Assembly (NCBI GenBank): GCA_902792905.1
Contig: CADBBH010000001.1
Coordinates: 1-64,000 of the forward strand
Reading direction: 5' to 3'
DNA from: Oscillospiraceae bacterium
Lineage (GTDB): Bacteria; Bacillota; Clostridia; Oscillospirales; Acutalibacteraceae
Length of the DNA stretch: 64,000 nucleotides
This document shows positions 17,401 to 25,484 of this stretch, piece after piece (within the stretch, counting starts at the first letter, position 1; each line of letters begins with the position of its first letter). The translations under genes were made by a program, and so were the position numbers. A model generated the notes under the pieces. The model worked only from the letters and a program-made list of their open reading frames with translations. It had not been told where the DNA came from and ran no database searches.

Positions 17401-19490
17401 TAAACATATTCGGAATTGACGATTAAATCACGGCTGCCGGAAAGATCAATCTTATAGCTGCCGTTGCCGTTGCCATTCTCATCCATACCGACATAGGTAA
17501 GCTCGCCGTCATTCTCAGAAAAATATGCCGGTTTGTCGCCTGCTACTGTAAACTCACTTGAGACAGCATAATAGGGATGCGCGTCATCCTTCGCGGTTGA
17601 CGGGAAAGTCCCTGCCTTGACATCAACCGAGTAGAAATCCTTACCGGTCTCCATATGGTAACCGAAACGGTCGGTCGGGCTGTAAACTCCGGCGAAGACA
17701 AATTTCTCGCCTTCTTTGGTATAAAGCGAAGTTCCTTCGGGAGGAAGCTTACGGTTGGTATTACTGTACTGATAGAAAACATCCGTCTGCTCAATATCAT
17801 AGTAATAAGCCGTTGAGGGAGAAACCTTGCGGATTCTGACATTTGAGTATTCCGCAGTAGTAGATGCGGCTGTAACACCAAAGCGAAGCTTGAGGAATAC
17901 AGTATTATTGTCTACGGTAAACACGAGCTTTTCGCTCTTGGTGCCTGAATAGCTGTGAGCAAAATCCTTCAGACCACCTTCAAATGTAACCTTGGCGCCT
18001 GCGCTCAAGCCGGATTTATAAGGGAAGATATGGAACTGAGCATTGCCGCCGCCGGTAACCTTGACATCATAGGTAACTTCATAGGTAGCACCCGGATCGG
18101 CGTTCATAAAGTAGGCATCGCGCTCACCGTAGCCGGTAAAGATATCATGGGGATACTGAGCACCGGAGCCTACATCGTCAGACTTGATGGTTATGGTCCT
18201 TGTATCTCTGTCATAGATGAGCTCATCGCCGGCAGTCTTATTGGAAAGGGTCTGGGAACGAATATTGTCAACCCAGACATTGGGATTGAAAAGATTCGCC
18301 GAATACTCAGACGGAGCGTCACCATAGACAAACTGCTCAACATTCTGAATATGGGTTGCGCCGGTATAGGCGAAAAACTGAATGCCGGAATAGGTAACCG
18401 AGCCTCTGCCGAGCGCTCCGAATTCAACAAGGAACTTATCGCCGGCGGCCGTAAAGGTATAAGACTGCCAGCCGGATTTATCAAATTCCAGCTCCGCCAT
18501 GGATTTGAATTCATTGCTGATTTCTTCGCCCTCGTCGTTATACTCTTTGACATAGCCGTAAAGATTAAGTTTCGCCTTTAAATCATATAACTCGTCGCTG
18601 CCCGCAGCTTTCGCTTCGGGATTGACACCGACATTGAGATAAAGGGTATAGGTTTTGCCCTCTTCAACAGGAATGATTGCATGATCTTCCGCTTTATTTG
18701 CGGCAGTCCTGATATAACCCTCATCCTCATCGGTCATAGTAATTTTAATTGAATCAGCCTGGGTATAATCCGCCTCGGTGGGAGTAAAGCTGCCCGCGCC
18801 GGCATGCGGCCAAAGCTGATGGAATTCGCCGTCATTATTCCAATTTGACTTTGCCTGCTCATACCAATTATTAAAATTGAAGAGATTCTCCTGATTGATA
18901 AGAGTATAGGTATGGCCCATATTAAAGGCATAGCCCTGCTTGGAAACGCCGTTTTCCTGATCTTCCTGAGTATAGGGAACGGGAACGCCCTTGACAGAGA
19001 ATTTCTCAGCATTATTCAGATGAAGCTGATTTGCTTTATCAGCTTTATAATACTCATTGGTATAGAAATCTGCATCCCAGGGATAATGCTCCTCGTAACC
19101 GTTGGATGGAGTGGCAATCTTGGTAAGAGGTGTCTGATCGGTATAGGAGAGGAGCTTCTTTCCCTCAAGTGTCGCAAGTACAACATTATTTGAATAGCTG
19201 ATTCTCTCCGCGGCATCGTCCATATTCGCAATGGTGGGAATCCATTTGCTTATTACGGGCGCCTCCTGACCGGGAACATAATAGCCCATAGCGCCATAAT
19301 TTGCGTTCGGAGCGATTTCAACAATTTTGAAAGGCGCGCCGCTGTTTTGCTTGGATGCCTTAATATTCTCAATGTTATTAAGCGATACCGAAGCGCCGGC
19401 GGGAACACGGAAATAGGCAAAAAAGGTCGTTCCGACAATTACAGTTGCCAGAATAGCTGAAGTCATTCTAAGAATCTTGGAATTTTTCAT
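11487..19490 (-). CDS. Giant secreted protein of the type IV pilus operon (DUF5057-like)
   Basis: A 2667-residue extracellular protein. Residues 1-35 are a signal peptide (basic start, TSAILATVIVGTTFFAYF, then a small-residue cleavage region). Residues 55-75 (FKIVEIAPNANYGAMGYYV) and the VLDIEPCSSNPSLTLEKL segment near residue 930 recall proteins annotated with DUF5057 in Clostridia; this is from memory and tentative. Residues 235-380 and 395-560 look like two carbohydrate-binding-type beta-sandwich domains, with aromatic and GWQSYTF-like stretches. Two cysteine/histidine clusters lie near 1433-1480 and 2005-2035. There is no C-terminal sorting signal or membrane anchor. It begins 3 bases after a pseudopilin gene, so it may be carried by the pilus as adhesin or export substrate. 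The function is unproven. Confidence 0.75.
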   Translation of the reverse strand: MKNSKILRMTSAILATVIVGTTFFAYFRVPAGASVSLNNIENIKASKQNSGAPFKIVEIAPNANYGAMGYYVPGQEAPVISKWIPTIANMDDAAERISYSNNVVLATLEGKKLLSYTDQTPLTKIATPSNGYEEHYPWDADFYTNEYYKADKANQLHLNNAEKFSVKGVPVPYTQEDQENGVSKQGYAFNMGHTYTLINQENLFNFNNWYEQAKSNWNNDGEFHQLWPHAGAGSFTPTEADYTQADSIKITMTDEDEGYIRTAANKAEDHAIIPVEEGKTYTLYLNVGVNPEAKAAGSDELYDLKAKLNLYGYVKEYNDEGEEISNEFKSMAELEFDKSGWQSYTFTAAGDKFLVEFGALGRGSVTYSGIQFFAYTGATHIQNVEQFVYGDAPSEYSANLFNPNVWVDNIRSQTLSNKTAGDELIYDRDTRTITIKSDDVGSGAQYPHDIFTGYGERDAYFMNADPGATYEVTYDVKVTGGGNAQFHIFPYKSGLSAGAKVTFEGGLKDFAHSYSGTKSEKLVFTVDNNTVFLKLRFGVTAASTTAEYSNVRIRKVSPSTAYYYDIEQTDVFYQYSNTNRKLPPEGTSLYTKEGEKFVFAGVYSPTDRFGYHMETGKDFYSVDVKAGTFPSTAKDDAHPYYAVSSEFTVAGDKPAYFSENDGELTYVGMDENGNGNGSYKIDLSGSRDLIVNSEYVYYLGGFVNNNWFKYKVLDADEKRTDESGNLVDFYTFPIVVEVIEPDDPALLEELRYADLIVISSGLNLEAAANGSWNLAYSSAKDIPADNSVYDLITQKVAAKDAVVVDKAILSNNNQPLPTRLSTLVTELTSERTAIGGVKGSIYVFSDSAISQSDSVAKTLANQNFCTTPGIISSASSTDSPYYPVREEIDNENDVRNNLGNSPLINNMVNEATCIRYVLNYKNQRIYHILDKVTVLDIEPCSSNPSLTLEKLNRMMPATLQYSADDVEIIGMSVAEFVAKNEDFAENYDIVYIGASTDNMSRVLKPGDTFDYITKDGVEGTATIRADGTADDAYSHLVEQGKVQNMRAGDPVYNDPHMNGMFYTNVGDIIETANKEAIDNSQLKRWQYWINPGNWGSMASDLASPPALGGMLKEDYFNLGDEVGFNALKTVYIPLGGHASMRSSGFDLNEASMQRLKNYADTGRPLIIDDALVSKGIHDYLTAYNYCDELTPDYQNGGYSANFHCRIIKGDVNYDTIDADIKAGRLNSQILNGNNANADITVRYQWYYDEDGVSGPKAPQKLEGKTEKDCSVNVSTSSMEPVRDSSGNIIYDTKTRTRKILWWTRSETYKVPRYRTVTSGIGDYYCVVDFSYHGFTANGNATNRVNIKMGGTDYFVARLFANVYFDKNWLGNLGSFQNATFWVEFHSITPEQLEGNVSTTYNSGDNITDYILKKYKVKFEYWDEEHDWGLLCQNHEWAHDTCGKIPRVLRSPSDYTNFNDWYYTNGNTQAFSAYCNHKKCKKTFYYNGSTNKDYIDYNPSSYGSHGLGAGLDNRKLTAADSAVITYSDDYLNSHTLTQAGVINKAWNRAILRMKFTVGGQEVVLQSAKPGGSLATVLVSRCTGPETSDEKHDDYNAYHFGELYGAYHYKNGSLENTYELDKNGNGKSEEGTNMPEYIYQIAEVDKTPVKSDPVRWRVDTDSEASSANIDNCSYMWRLIVGEYYEHDTVFCYDDGVSDVDAASSKLASALKTPRPEIEMLAGSAPEYAIGADSESLTKTDSGINLTLKFKINEPTETFKSSKYHAYLYIDQDGDGKFKDPTYNSAGEVTSNGERLNDGGISNLSTGTAITYTTGLNPSFKGIIPWKLYIEEEHDASTGLTADGRIPQHMTHTGYAYVKPTADDPMLINAVMILPGAWNPAEWTEYGKPYLNINNEVVGHDLTIYGRTKHIEQNFWSSNVYMGTVFGSDVFDHLENPNTRRMTQEEFGTAGITFSSWDGKGGVDDVDGYYHLGFVVNEGDIKIMITCMSVHMINQFYGLQAGEGFGGTKWRCPEAGCDNHSKDIQGMYCPECGAIKYENNAGEKDLFTPYDMMILGFGDSYGKLAATFLDILGNQVIYQEGLSNYSALAIRNFIRSDKNILFCHDTTSKAVDFLDLYVDKLKRIGADIWSHLGNIVNWVLDGVQSIFGVGPDWRMDTEDEKLKDTKIKEGYWNNIVLREDLGLDRYGITEAIITRSDAIVSGDVDNEDYASILRDPFANAPLGRAHMYNYIYNGYQTAGDEGQVESFTARDLTVKKMLSTDHSIAWVPGTANVYGRNTANPALNYTEDSNGVRHYENEPILDASGNIHAQFDRYAQGFTDYTIARYINPNDADQQFPTAATERFPRSQLKDDDKYQKIFSTEYVTQVNGGKITTYPYNINIGSPTVGLPTYEYKNGNIQTSSGADHDGLVDGFLHSVEDMNQLIKVKTTHEQVYQCNMNGDDITVWYSLAAQDFWKYDANKNYIGIRNDAANAYYMYSRGNVTYTGAGHTNEFTEFEAMLFINTLVASYRDTFTVPSVTFRNKNDSSSNKYILASPDVDGSGNEILVPESDVFFKVLDNNVGTSKTNITYETKFYYIDPDTGAKVFITDEVQIKDDHGTLSNTNVPKQKLLHFAVPDSILELFENNQKLMAIKIYILPIVHIKKLNEPEEVYEGMTGWVEIRRLDMSNLG

Positions 19491-19493
19491 TAA

Positions 19494-20072
19494 TCACGCC
19501 CCCATTTCTTCAGCAAGTTTTTGTTCGGTGTCTGCCGCGCTGTCTCCGCTGACAAGCGTCGGATGGTTTCTTAACGATAACACTTCATTTCTGGGATAAT
19601 TCAACCCGAATTTTTCAATAGTCAAAACAAACTTCAGGGCATAAGCCTCGCCGGTTTCATTATTTGCAAACGGCTCATAGCTTATATCGTGGACATTGTA
19701 ACAGAAGGGAACCGCCTCGCCCTGAGTAATCTCTCCGGTGGTTCCGATTCTATCTACTCTGAGATAAATCGTATGCTCATCTTCATCAAAGTAATAGACA
19801 TCAATTACATTATCTTCGCCGTCTTTATCGCCAAGAAAAAGGGTGTCATCATGAACGGAGAAGGAATACTTGCAATCGACGATTGCTTCGGTAAGCTGAG
19901 TGGACGCGACCTGAGATTTGAAAAGGACCGTGCTCCGCCTGTGAACTCCGCGATACATATTGGTACCCGAAGTCATAAGCATTGCAGTGGTCAAGCCGAT
20001 AACACCGAGGATTGCGGTGCCCACGATAAGCTCGACCAGAGTGAAGCCCTTCTTATTCTTAATGAGTTTCAT
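19494..20072 (-). CDS. Prepilin-type pseudopilin (GspJ/PulJ-like)
   Basis: A 192-residue protein with a short basic leader ending KKG and then FTLVELIVGTAILGVIGL. This is a canonical type III signal: cleavage after Gly, Phe at +1 and Glu at +5, then a hydrophobic helix. The mature part is a small beta-rich domain of a minor pilin. It probably caps or initiates the pilus with its operon partners. The ATG follows GGAGGTGG. It is immediately upstream of the giant secreted protein gene, which supports joint function. Confidence 0.85.
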   Translation of the reverse strand: MKLIKNKKGFTLVELIVGTAILGVIGLTTAMLMTSGTNMYRGVHRRSTVLFKSQVASTQLTEAIVDCKYSFSVHDDTLFLGDKDGEDNVIDVYYFDEDEHTIYLRVDRIGTTGEITQGEAVPFCYNVHDISYEPFANNETGEAYALKFVLTIEKFGLNYPRNEVLSLRNHPTLVSGDSAADTEQKLAEEMGA

Positions 20073-20086
20073 AGAGCACCACCTCC

Positions 20087-20653
20087 TTATGTAATATTAT
20101 GCTCGCCTGTGAGCTTCCACAGGTTGATGCAGTAAGTGTTTCCGAAATGGAAATAAATCTGGGATTTATCTGCAGCAGAAGCCGGAAGATCGGTGGTTGA
20201 AGTGACAGCCGTTCCCGCGAGGACAACAGCACCGGTTTTTCCATTGAAGACAACGCGGATAGCCTTGTCCTTCTCGATGTCAACATCTCCGAATTTTATA
20301 TTAAGCCGGTCGTTACCGATAACCTCCGATTTAATTGGTGATGATAAGCTGAGAGTATAATCGCCCGAATCGGACTGGGTTGCCTTGAACATTTCTGCAT
20401 AATAACCGCTCTCGGTATATCCTCTGGCGGTATCTTTACCGTGATAAGCTACCTGAAGGCAGTTATCGTCACCGCTGAGGGCATATACCTTGCTCTGGGA
20501 AAGAAGAGCGTCAACGGAATTCGCCGCCTTGCTTGCACGGGCACGCCACGCCGCACTGAAACTGATAGATGAAATACCTATCAGCGCCGCGAGTATACCC
20601 ATTACTATAACAAGCTCAACGTATGAAATACCCTTGGTATTCTTTCTCATCAT
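20087..20653 (-). CDS. Minor pseudopilin (GspH/FimT-like)
   Basis: A 188-residue protein with an MRKNTKG leader and then ISYVELVIVMGILAALIG. Gly at -1 and Glu at +5 are kept, but the first mature residue is Ile instead of Phe, a non-canonical but usable prepilin site. Two adjacent ATGs could start it; GGGAGGATGGT precedes both. The predicted mature domain matches the size of H-type minor pilins. It lies between two other pilin-like genes in the operon. Confidence 0.8.
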   Translation of the reverse strand: MMRKNTKGISYVELVIVMGILAALIGISSISFSAAWRARASKAANSVDALLSQSKVYALSGDDNCLQVAYHGKDTARGYTESGYYAEMFKATQSDSGDYTLSLSSPIKSEVIGNDRLNIKFGDVDIEKDKAIRVVFNGKTGAVVLAGTAVTSTTDLPASAADKSQIYFHFGNTYCINLWKLTGEHNIT

Positions 20654-20730
20654 ACCATCCTCCCTTCTGCGAAATAATCATACCTAAAAATAAAATATAA
20701 TTGAAAACTAAATAATAAATCTAAAGAACA

Positions 20731-23229
20731 TTATTCTCTGTTCCACTTGGCGAAAGTAACAAGCGCGGCAACATTCCATGCATCGCCCGAGCTTGACTCT
20801 GATTCCTGATACTGCTCAAGAATATCTATGTTGAAGAATTCTTTGAGCTGATAATCACCGACCACTCTCTCAAATCTGCTGCCGACTTTGACATCGGGAG
20901 CTGTATCACCGACGAATGCCGCCAGCACATTCTCTGAAGAATTGGTGAAATTCGCTTTGCTGTTTATAATAATATCTCCGGAGCATATAATCAGGCCATT
21001 AAAATCGGCAGTAACGGTAACATCACCGGTAGCTACTATAAGACAGAGATCGGAGTTAGCGCCGTTAAAGGTGAAATCACCATTTGAAACAACACCTGTA
21101 AGCTTGTCTCTGGTGTAGAAGAATTTTCTTTCGTTCGGCTCAAGTACAGAGTCAATCTTCGCAGTATTAATGTAATACTCGAACGGATTGGCAGCGTCAG
21201 TCTGAACTTCAACGTTGGTAAGAGTCTTACAATAATTGTCGAATACAGACTCAACAAATACAGCATCCGCCGCAAGGGCTTCAATTTCTGTAGTACTTAA
21301 AGTGACAGGAGTTGTAAAATGTCCTTTTCCATCATGAATGTCGGCAATATCTGTATAAAATGCACCTGCTGTATTATGAAGCAAATATCTTATTCCTCTG
21401 CCATTTTTATTTACGGCATTGAGATAACTGAAAAGCATCTCGGAAACATTATCAGAACCGCCGTTAATTGAAGCGTTGAAATAATCTATAAAATACTGGT
21501 TCGCATGCTCCTGTGTGTCAAACGACAGGAAGAAATACACGATTACGGTATCATTATCATACCATCTATAAACCGGCTTGAGTTCTATTCCGTAATATGT
21601 ATATGGCCTGTTAAGCTCAGGGATTGTTTCTGAATTAAATGCGAAATGATGAATGCTGAAGAATTCATCCTTGGAAAGAATAGTAACCTTAGATTCGCCC
21701 GGCTCAAGAGCATATTCATTATACTGCGGCCTGTATTCTTCATCGGGAAGATAATGCTTGACCTGTGTAGCGTCTTCGCCCTCACCCTGAACTATAAGTT
21801 CATAATACTTGTGGACACCGTTTTCATCTGTTTCGATATAATGACCGTTATAGTTAACTTCGTCGCCGTTGCTCAAAACAACTTTCTTATATCCCGAAAC
21901 TGAACCGTATGGAGCTATATACAGCTTCTGATTAAGCTTGCCTGAAAGAGATTCGCCCATACGAATAGCACCACTGCCTGAAAAAATGGTAGAATCCAAT
22001 CCTGCGCCCAGATCATCAATCTCACCGACTCTGTCTTCGTTTGTGATAAAACTGACGCCGGCGAGAGTCATCTGCTCAAGAAATTCCATATTGATTATGG
22101 CGCCCTTGCGATTTGAGATAATGGAACTGCTTCGCGCAGGGTCTGTCTCGCTGCAACCGAAGCCGTAGTATCTTCCCCTGAGATCTGCATAGGAATCATT
22201 TCCGTTGAAAACAAGATCATTGGCAACTCTTGTGGTGCCGAGCAGGCGCACAGAACTGTATGGACCGATTTCAATGTTCTTGGTCCAGAGGGTTGAGTTA
22301 GCGCTGACCATGAACCTCGGGTTGTTCTCTCTTTCAGAATTGGTTGCATTGCCGCCGTTAACCTTTATATTGCCTTTGCAGATAAAGGTGGAGTTATCCG
22401 TTATGCTGAGTTTGGTATTATTGCCGAGTTCAACTGCACCTGCATATGCGGAACCTGAAACTGTCGCGCCGTTTGTCAGACCGGAAACGTTTGTCTGACG
22501 CATAGTGCCATTACAAACAAATGTGAACTCCGGAATACCCTGAATTGCATACTGAGTAAGAAGATAACCGATATTCGGAACGCCTATTTTGATATCTGCG
22601 GTAACGGCAGATTTCCTGCCTGCTCTGCCTGTAAATGTAACCTTTATTCCTCTTAACACTATGCCGAGCGGGTTTGTTTTTTGAGTATCCGCAGCATCAT
22701 ATAATACTTCGGCAAGGTTACCGCTTGTACTTGAAACCGTGCATGTATAACCTCTTTTTTCCTTGATAAGGTTCTCTATTGCCGTGGGGTTATAGGTGCC
22801 GTTCGAATAGAACGAATAGCTTTCGTTGGTTTCGGTATTGATTGCAGTCTGCTCATGTATGGTTCCCTGATTAATAATCCTGTTATCCGGATTATCTCCG
22901 CCGGCTTCGACTATATGGCTGAAATAGTTCTTTGCAAACAGCGCCGATATATCCGCGGCATTGCGTATATAGTCCGGCATAACATCACGATATGTCTCTT
23001 CTATAGCTTCGGAGACAATGTCCTGAACACCGGCCTTTACCTCTTCCATACAAGTATTGGCGTTATATGTTACTTCTTTGCTGTATCGGTCGGAAGTTGC
23101 AACCTGAAATGAAGTATATGTAAGATAAAGGGCAAGCGAACCAAAAGCCGTCAGAAACAGCACAGCAAGCATAACGGTCATTATGCCCGAGCCCTTTTTA
23201 TCTTTTAAAAATTTATGTAAACTTTTCAT
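20731..23229 (-). CDS. Large PilX-like pilus protein with a repetitive beta domain
   Basis: About 832 residues. The N-terminus has KDKKGSGIMTVMLAVLFLTA, a basic leader, Gly-Ser and a hydrophobic helix like PilX-type minor pilins, but without Glu at +5. Residues around 240-360 hold repeated short strands (GNNTKLSITDNSTFICKGNI and similar), and residues near 735-770 again (GDFTFNGANSDLCLIVATGD), suggesting bactofilin- or beta-helix-like folding. The start at 23229 is chosen for the GGAGG 6 bases before it; an earlier in-frame start lacks such a site. It is probably a tip or shaft-associated adhesive component; the role is inferred from size and context. Confidence 0.75.
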   Translation of the reverse strand: MKSLHKFLKDKKGSGIMTVMLAVLFLTAFGSLALYLTYTSFQVATSDRYSKEVTYNANTCMEEVKAGVQDIVSEAIEETYRDVMPDYIRNAADISALFAKNYFSHIVEAGGDNPDNRIINQGTIHEQTAINTETNESYSFYSNGTYNPTAIENLIKEKRGYTCTVSSTSGNLAEVLYDAADTQKTNPLGIVLRGIKVTFTGRAGRKSAVTADIKIGVPNIGYLLTQYAIQGIPEFTFVCNGTMRQTNVSGLTNGATVSGSAYAGAVELGNNTKLSITDNSTFICKGNIKVNGGNATNSERENNPRFMVSANSTLWTKNIEIGPYSSVRLLGTTRVANDLVFNGNDSYADLRGRYYGFGCSETDPARSSSIISNRKGAIINMEFLEQMTLAGVSFITNEDRVGEIDDLGAGLDSTIFSGSGAIRMGESLSGKLNQKLYIAPYGSVSGYKKVVLSNGDEVNYNGHYIETDENGVHKYYELIVQGEGEDATQVKHYLPDEEYRPQYNEYALEPGESKVTILSKDEFFSIHHFAFNSETIPELNRPYTYYGIELKPVYRWYDNDTVIVYFFLSFDTQEHANQYFIDYFNASINGGSDNVSEMLFSYLNAVNKNGRGIRYLLHNTAGAFYTDIADIHDGKGHFTTPVTLSTTEIEALAADAVFVESVFDNYCKTLTNVEVQTDAANPFEYYINTAKIDSVLEPNERKFFYTRDKLTGVVSNGDFTFNGANSDLCLIVATGDVTVTADFNGLIICSGDIIINSKANFTNSSENVLAAFVGDTAPDVKVGSRFERVVGDYQLKEFFNIDILEQYQESESSSGDAWNVAALVTFAKWNRE

Positions 23230-23264
23230 AGCAACCTCCGAATACAATAATATTCTTGCTATAA

Positions 23265-24764
23265 TTACGGGGTCTTTGTTCCCTCAACCACATAAATCGG
23301 ATTACCTGAAAATACGCAAGATGTTATAACTGTATCGTCTTCTCCCATTTGGGTTGAAATTGTAGCTGAATTCTTTTTATATAGCGTGATTTTAATGTTG
23401 TAAATTCTTATTTCTTTGTCTTTGCGAACCAAATCAAGAGAAATATCCAACGGCGGAGTATCAATCGGATAGTAGATTGTCGGTGCGCCTTCTTCGGTAG
23501 GATCCCAATCGGGATCATCGGGGTCAAATCCCTCGTATCTTGCCTGTGCAAGAATAAACCTGAAATCTCCGGCAGGAAGCTGTTCACCCGTTCCAAGTTT
23601 TTCATCAACATTGGTATAAAGCAAAGTCTCTCTCTGCTCACCCTCGGTAATCTCAAAACTATCGGGCTTGAACATCGTTACGTCGGCCTTGTAATTGGTT
23701 CCTGCAAGCTGAGTATCAGTGAACTTTTCATAATTGTCACTGTAATAGTTAATGGGATTCTGCTTATAGAGGAACACTCTCAGATCAACATCGTATCCTT
23801 CATCGGCGATGTTATAGATATCTATGGTATCTTTTCTGCATTTAACTGTATAGTTCGTTTCGTCTGTATAATCCGCATAATAATCGGGATAATACATGAT
23901 ATAAATCGAAACCGAACCGTCTTTGTTTCTCGGCTCAAATCCACCCGGGAAAATAGAATAAGAATAAGTACAAGCCGCATAACCGGCCGCTCCCGGTGAA
24001 GGGCTGTCCGGCCAGGCTTTGACTATCTCTGTCTTGAAGCCTTCATTGTCAAGTTCGTAGTATTTGAACTGATATGTGTAGGAAAGTCTGGCCCAAACAA
24101 GTCCATCCGAATCCTTATACGCTTCAAGCCTGATGAATCTCTGTCTGCTTATATAGTCGGCGGGCATTTTGACGTTAGTCTTCGCTTCAGTCTTATAGAC
24201 CTCATCGACCATGTAGTCCGGATTTCCGGTCTTATAAAAAGTCTGACAGAAAACTCCGTCCATTCCCGAATACTTTGCTATCTTCTCGCCGTTAATCAGG
24301 TAAAGACCGTGAGAAGTAGAATTCTTGGTCTCTCCGTTTACGGTAAACTGCGCGTCTTCATCACCGCGTGAGAATTCAACCTTGGCATCATAAAGAGCGT
24401 TGCCGACCTTTACGTTCTGAAGCGCGACATCAAATCCGCCTTTTTCATCGGGAACAATATCGCCGTCTATATCGAGCTGACCGATGGGAGTAATCGTGGT
24501 TCCTGAACTGTCATCGCCGAGAAGCATCGCGGCCGAATTACTGTCAGATACCTGCTGAAATTCAGACAACGGTCGTGCATCCACAGTCTCGAGAATATTC
24601 TTACCGGCAAGAGTCGCCTCGCTGATTTCGGTCGCTCTGTTTGATACCTTTGAAGATGTAACAAACGAATGAAGGAGCGGAGTAACCACGACCGCAAGAA
24701 TTGCGACTGCCGCAATAAGCTCAACAAGGGAAAAGCCCTTGTTATTCTTTTTTAATCTTTTCAT
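23265..24764 (-). CDS. Large minor pilin with canonical prepilin signal
   Basis: A 499-residue protein starting MKRLKKNNKGFSLVELIAA: Gly at -1, Phe at +1, Glu at +5, then a helix to about residue 32. The long mature region is rich in Tyr, Asp and beta-strand patterns, far larger than ordinary minor pilins (150-200 residues), so it may carry an extra adhesive domain. It lies 35 bases upstream of the PilX-like gene on the same strand. It may be the PulI/GspI-like member of a priming complex, judged by order only. Confidence 0.8.
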   Translation of the reverse strand: MKRLKKNNKGFSLVELIAAVAILAVVVTPLLHSFVTSSKVSNRATEISEATLAGKNILETVDARPLSEFQQVSDSNSAAMLLGDDSSGTTITPIGQLDIDGDIVPDEKGGFDVALQNVKVGNALYDAKVEFSRGDEDAQFTVNGETKNSTSHGLYLINGEKIAKYSGMDGVFCQTFYKTGNPDYMVDEVYKTEAKTNVKMPADYISRQRFIRLEAYKDSDGLVWARLSYTYQFKYYELDNEGFKTEIVKAWPDSPSPGAAGYAACTYSYSIFPGGFEPRNKDGSVSIYIMYYPDYYADYTDETNYTVKCRKDTIDIYNIADEGYDVDLRVFLYKQNPINYYSDNYEKFTDTQLAGTNYKADVTMFKPDSFEITEGEQRETLLYTNVDEKLGTGEQLPAGDFRFILAQARYEGFDPDDPDWDPTEEGAPTIYYPIDTPPLDISLDLVRKDKEIRIYNIKITLYKKNSATISTQMGEDDTVITSCVFSGNPIYVVEGTKTP

Positions 24765-24816
24765 GGTGCTTTTCCCACCTTGAGTTGATTTTTATGCTTT
24801 ACTTGCTGCTTGTTTA

Positions 24817-25470
24817 TCAGCTTGTATGGAACGGATCGTCAACACCGATTCCTACATCCGGAACGGGAACGGGAACATACTCGCTGCCGTCAAATGTAAT
24901 GAAATACTTTGAAAGCCCGAATGTGGTGTCAAGCTTTGCGCCTTCAGCATTATAAGTAACGACAAAGTTATCAACAAATGTGACATTGTCACTCTGATTA
25001 TAAACATAATCGAGATAATTCTTAAGCTGAGCGTAATTCATCTGAGCCGTAAAGCTTGCGCTGACCTGATAACCCTTGCATTCCTGTTTCTTACCGTCAA
25101 CCACAGTGCTGAAAGTGGCAATTTCGCTTTCATCGCGGAAATTGACTGTATAGAGATCCGCGTTTACCTCTGCTGTAGAATCCATGATATAAACAAGGAA
25201 ATCTTCGGAATTAATTCCGCGCGGAAGTCTGGAAAGATTTGCAGCTATATTGACTTTACCCTCTGAAGTGCCTCTTTCGTATTCTTTGAGGTTATCATAG
25301 TAGCCCTGGAGCTCCTTGAGGTGAGCTTCGCGTTCAGTAAGCTGTGAATCAAGCTCCGCATTCTTTGCCGAATAATTCTGATAAACGAGGAAATAAGTAG
25401 CGACCAAAATAACAAGACCTACTACAACGAGAATCATGTTGATGTCGCGTAATGATAATTTCTTTTTCAT
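24817..25470 (-). CDS. pilO: Type IV pilus inner-membrane protein PilO
   Basis: A 217-residue bitopic protein. A short cytoplasmic part and one helix (residues 12-30, MILVVVGLVILVATYFLVY) are followed by a coiled-coil stretch (KNAELDSQLTEREAHLKEL) and a ferredoxin-like C-terminal domain. It probably pairs with the PilN part of the preceding gene to form the alignment platform below the pilus. The start follows GGAGGTAAGG, 14 bases from the pilMN stop. The order M-N-O is the conserved order of pilus loci. Confidence 0.82.
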   Translation of the reverse strand: MKKKLSLRDINMILVVVGLVILVATYFLVYQNYSAKNAELDSQLTEREAHLKELQGYYDNLKEYERGTSEGKVNIAANLSRLPRGINSEDFLVYIMDSTAEVNADLYTVNFRDESEIATFSTVVDGKKQECKGYQVSASFTAQMNYAQLKNYLDYVYNQSDNVTFVDNFVVTYNAEGAKLDTTFGLSKYFITFDGSEYVPVPVPDVGIGVDDPFHTS

Positions 25471-25484
25471 CTGTCCTTACCTCC

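Noticed and set aside
13107..18581. Several plus-strand frames of 90-208 codons inside the giant secreted protein gene
   Set aside because: They follow the codon structure of the opposite strand, lack ribosome binding sites and encode no known domain.
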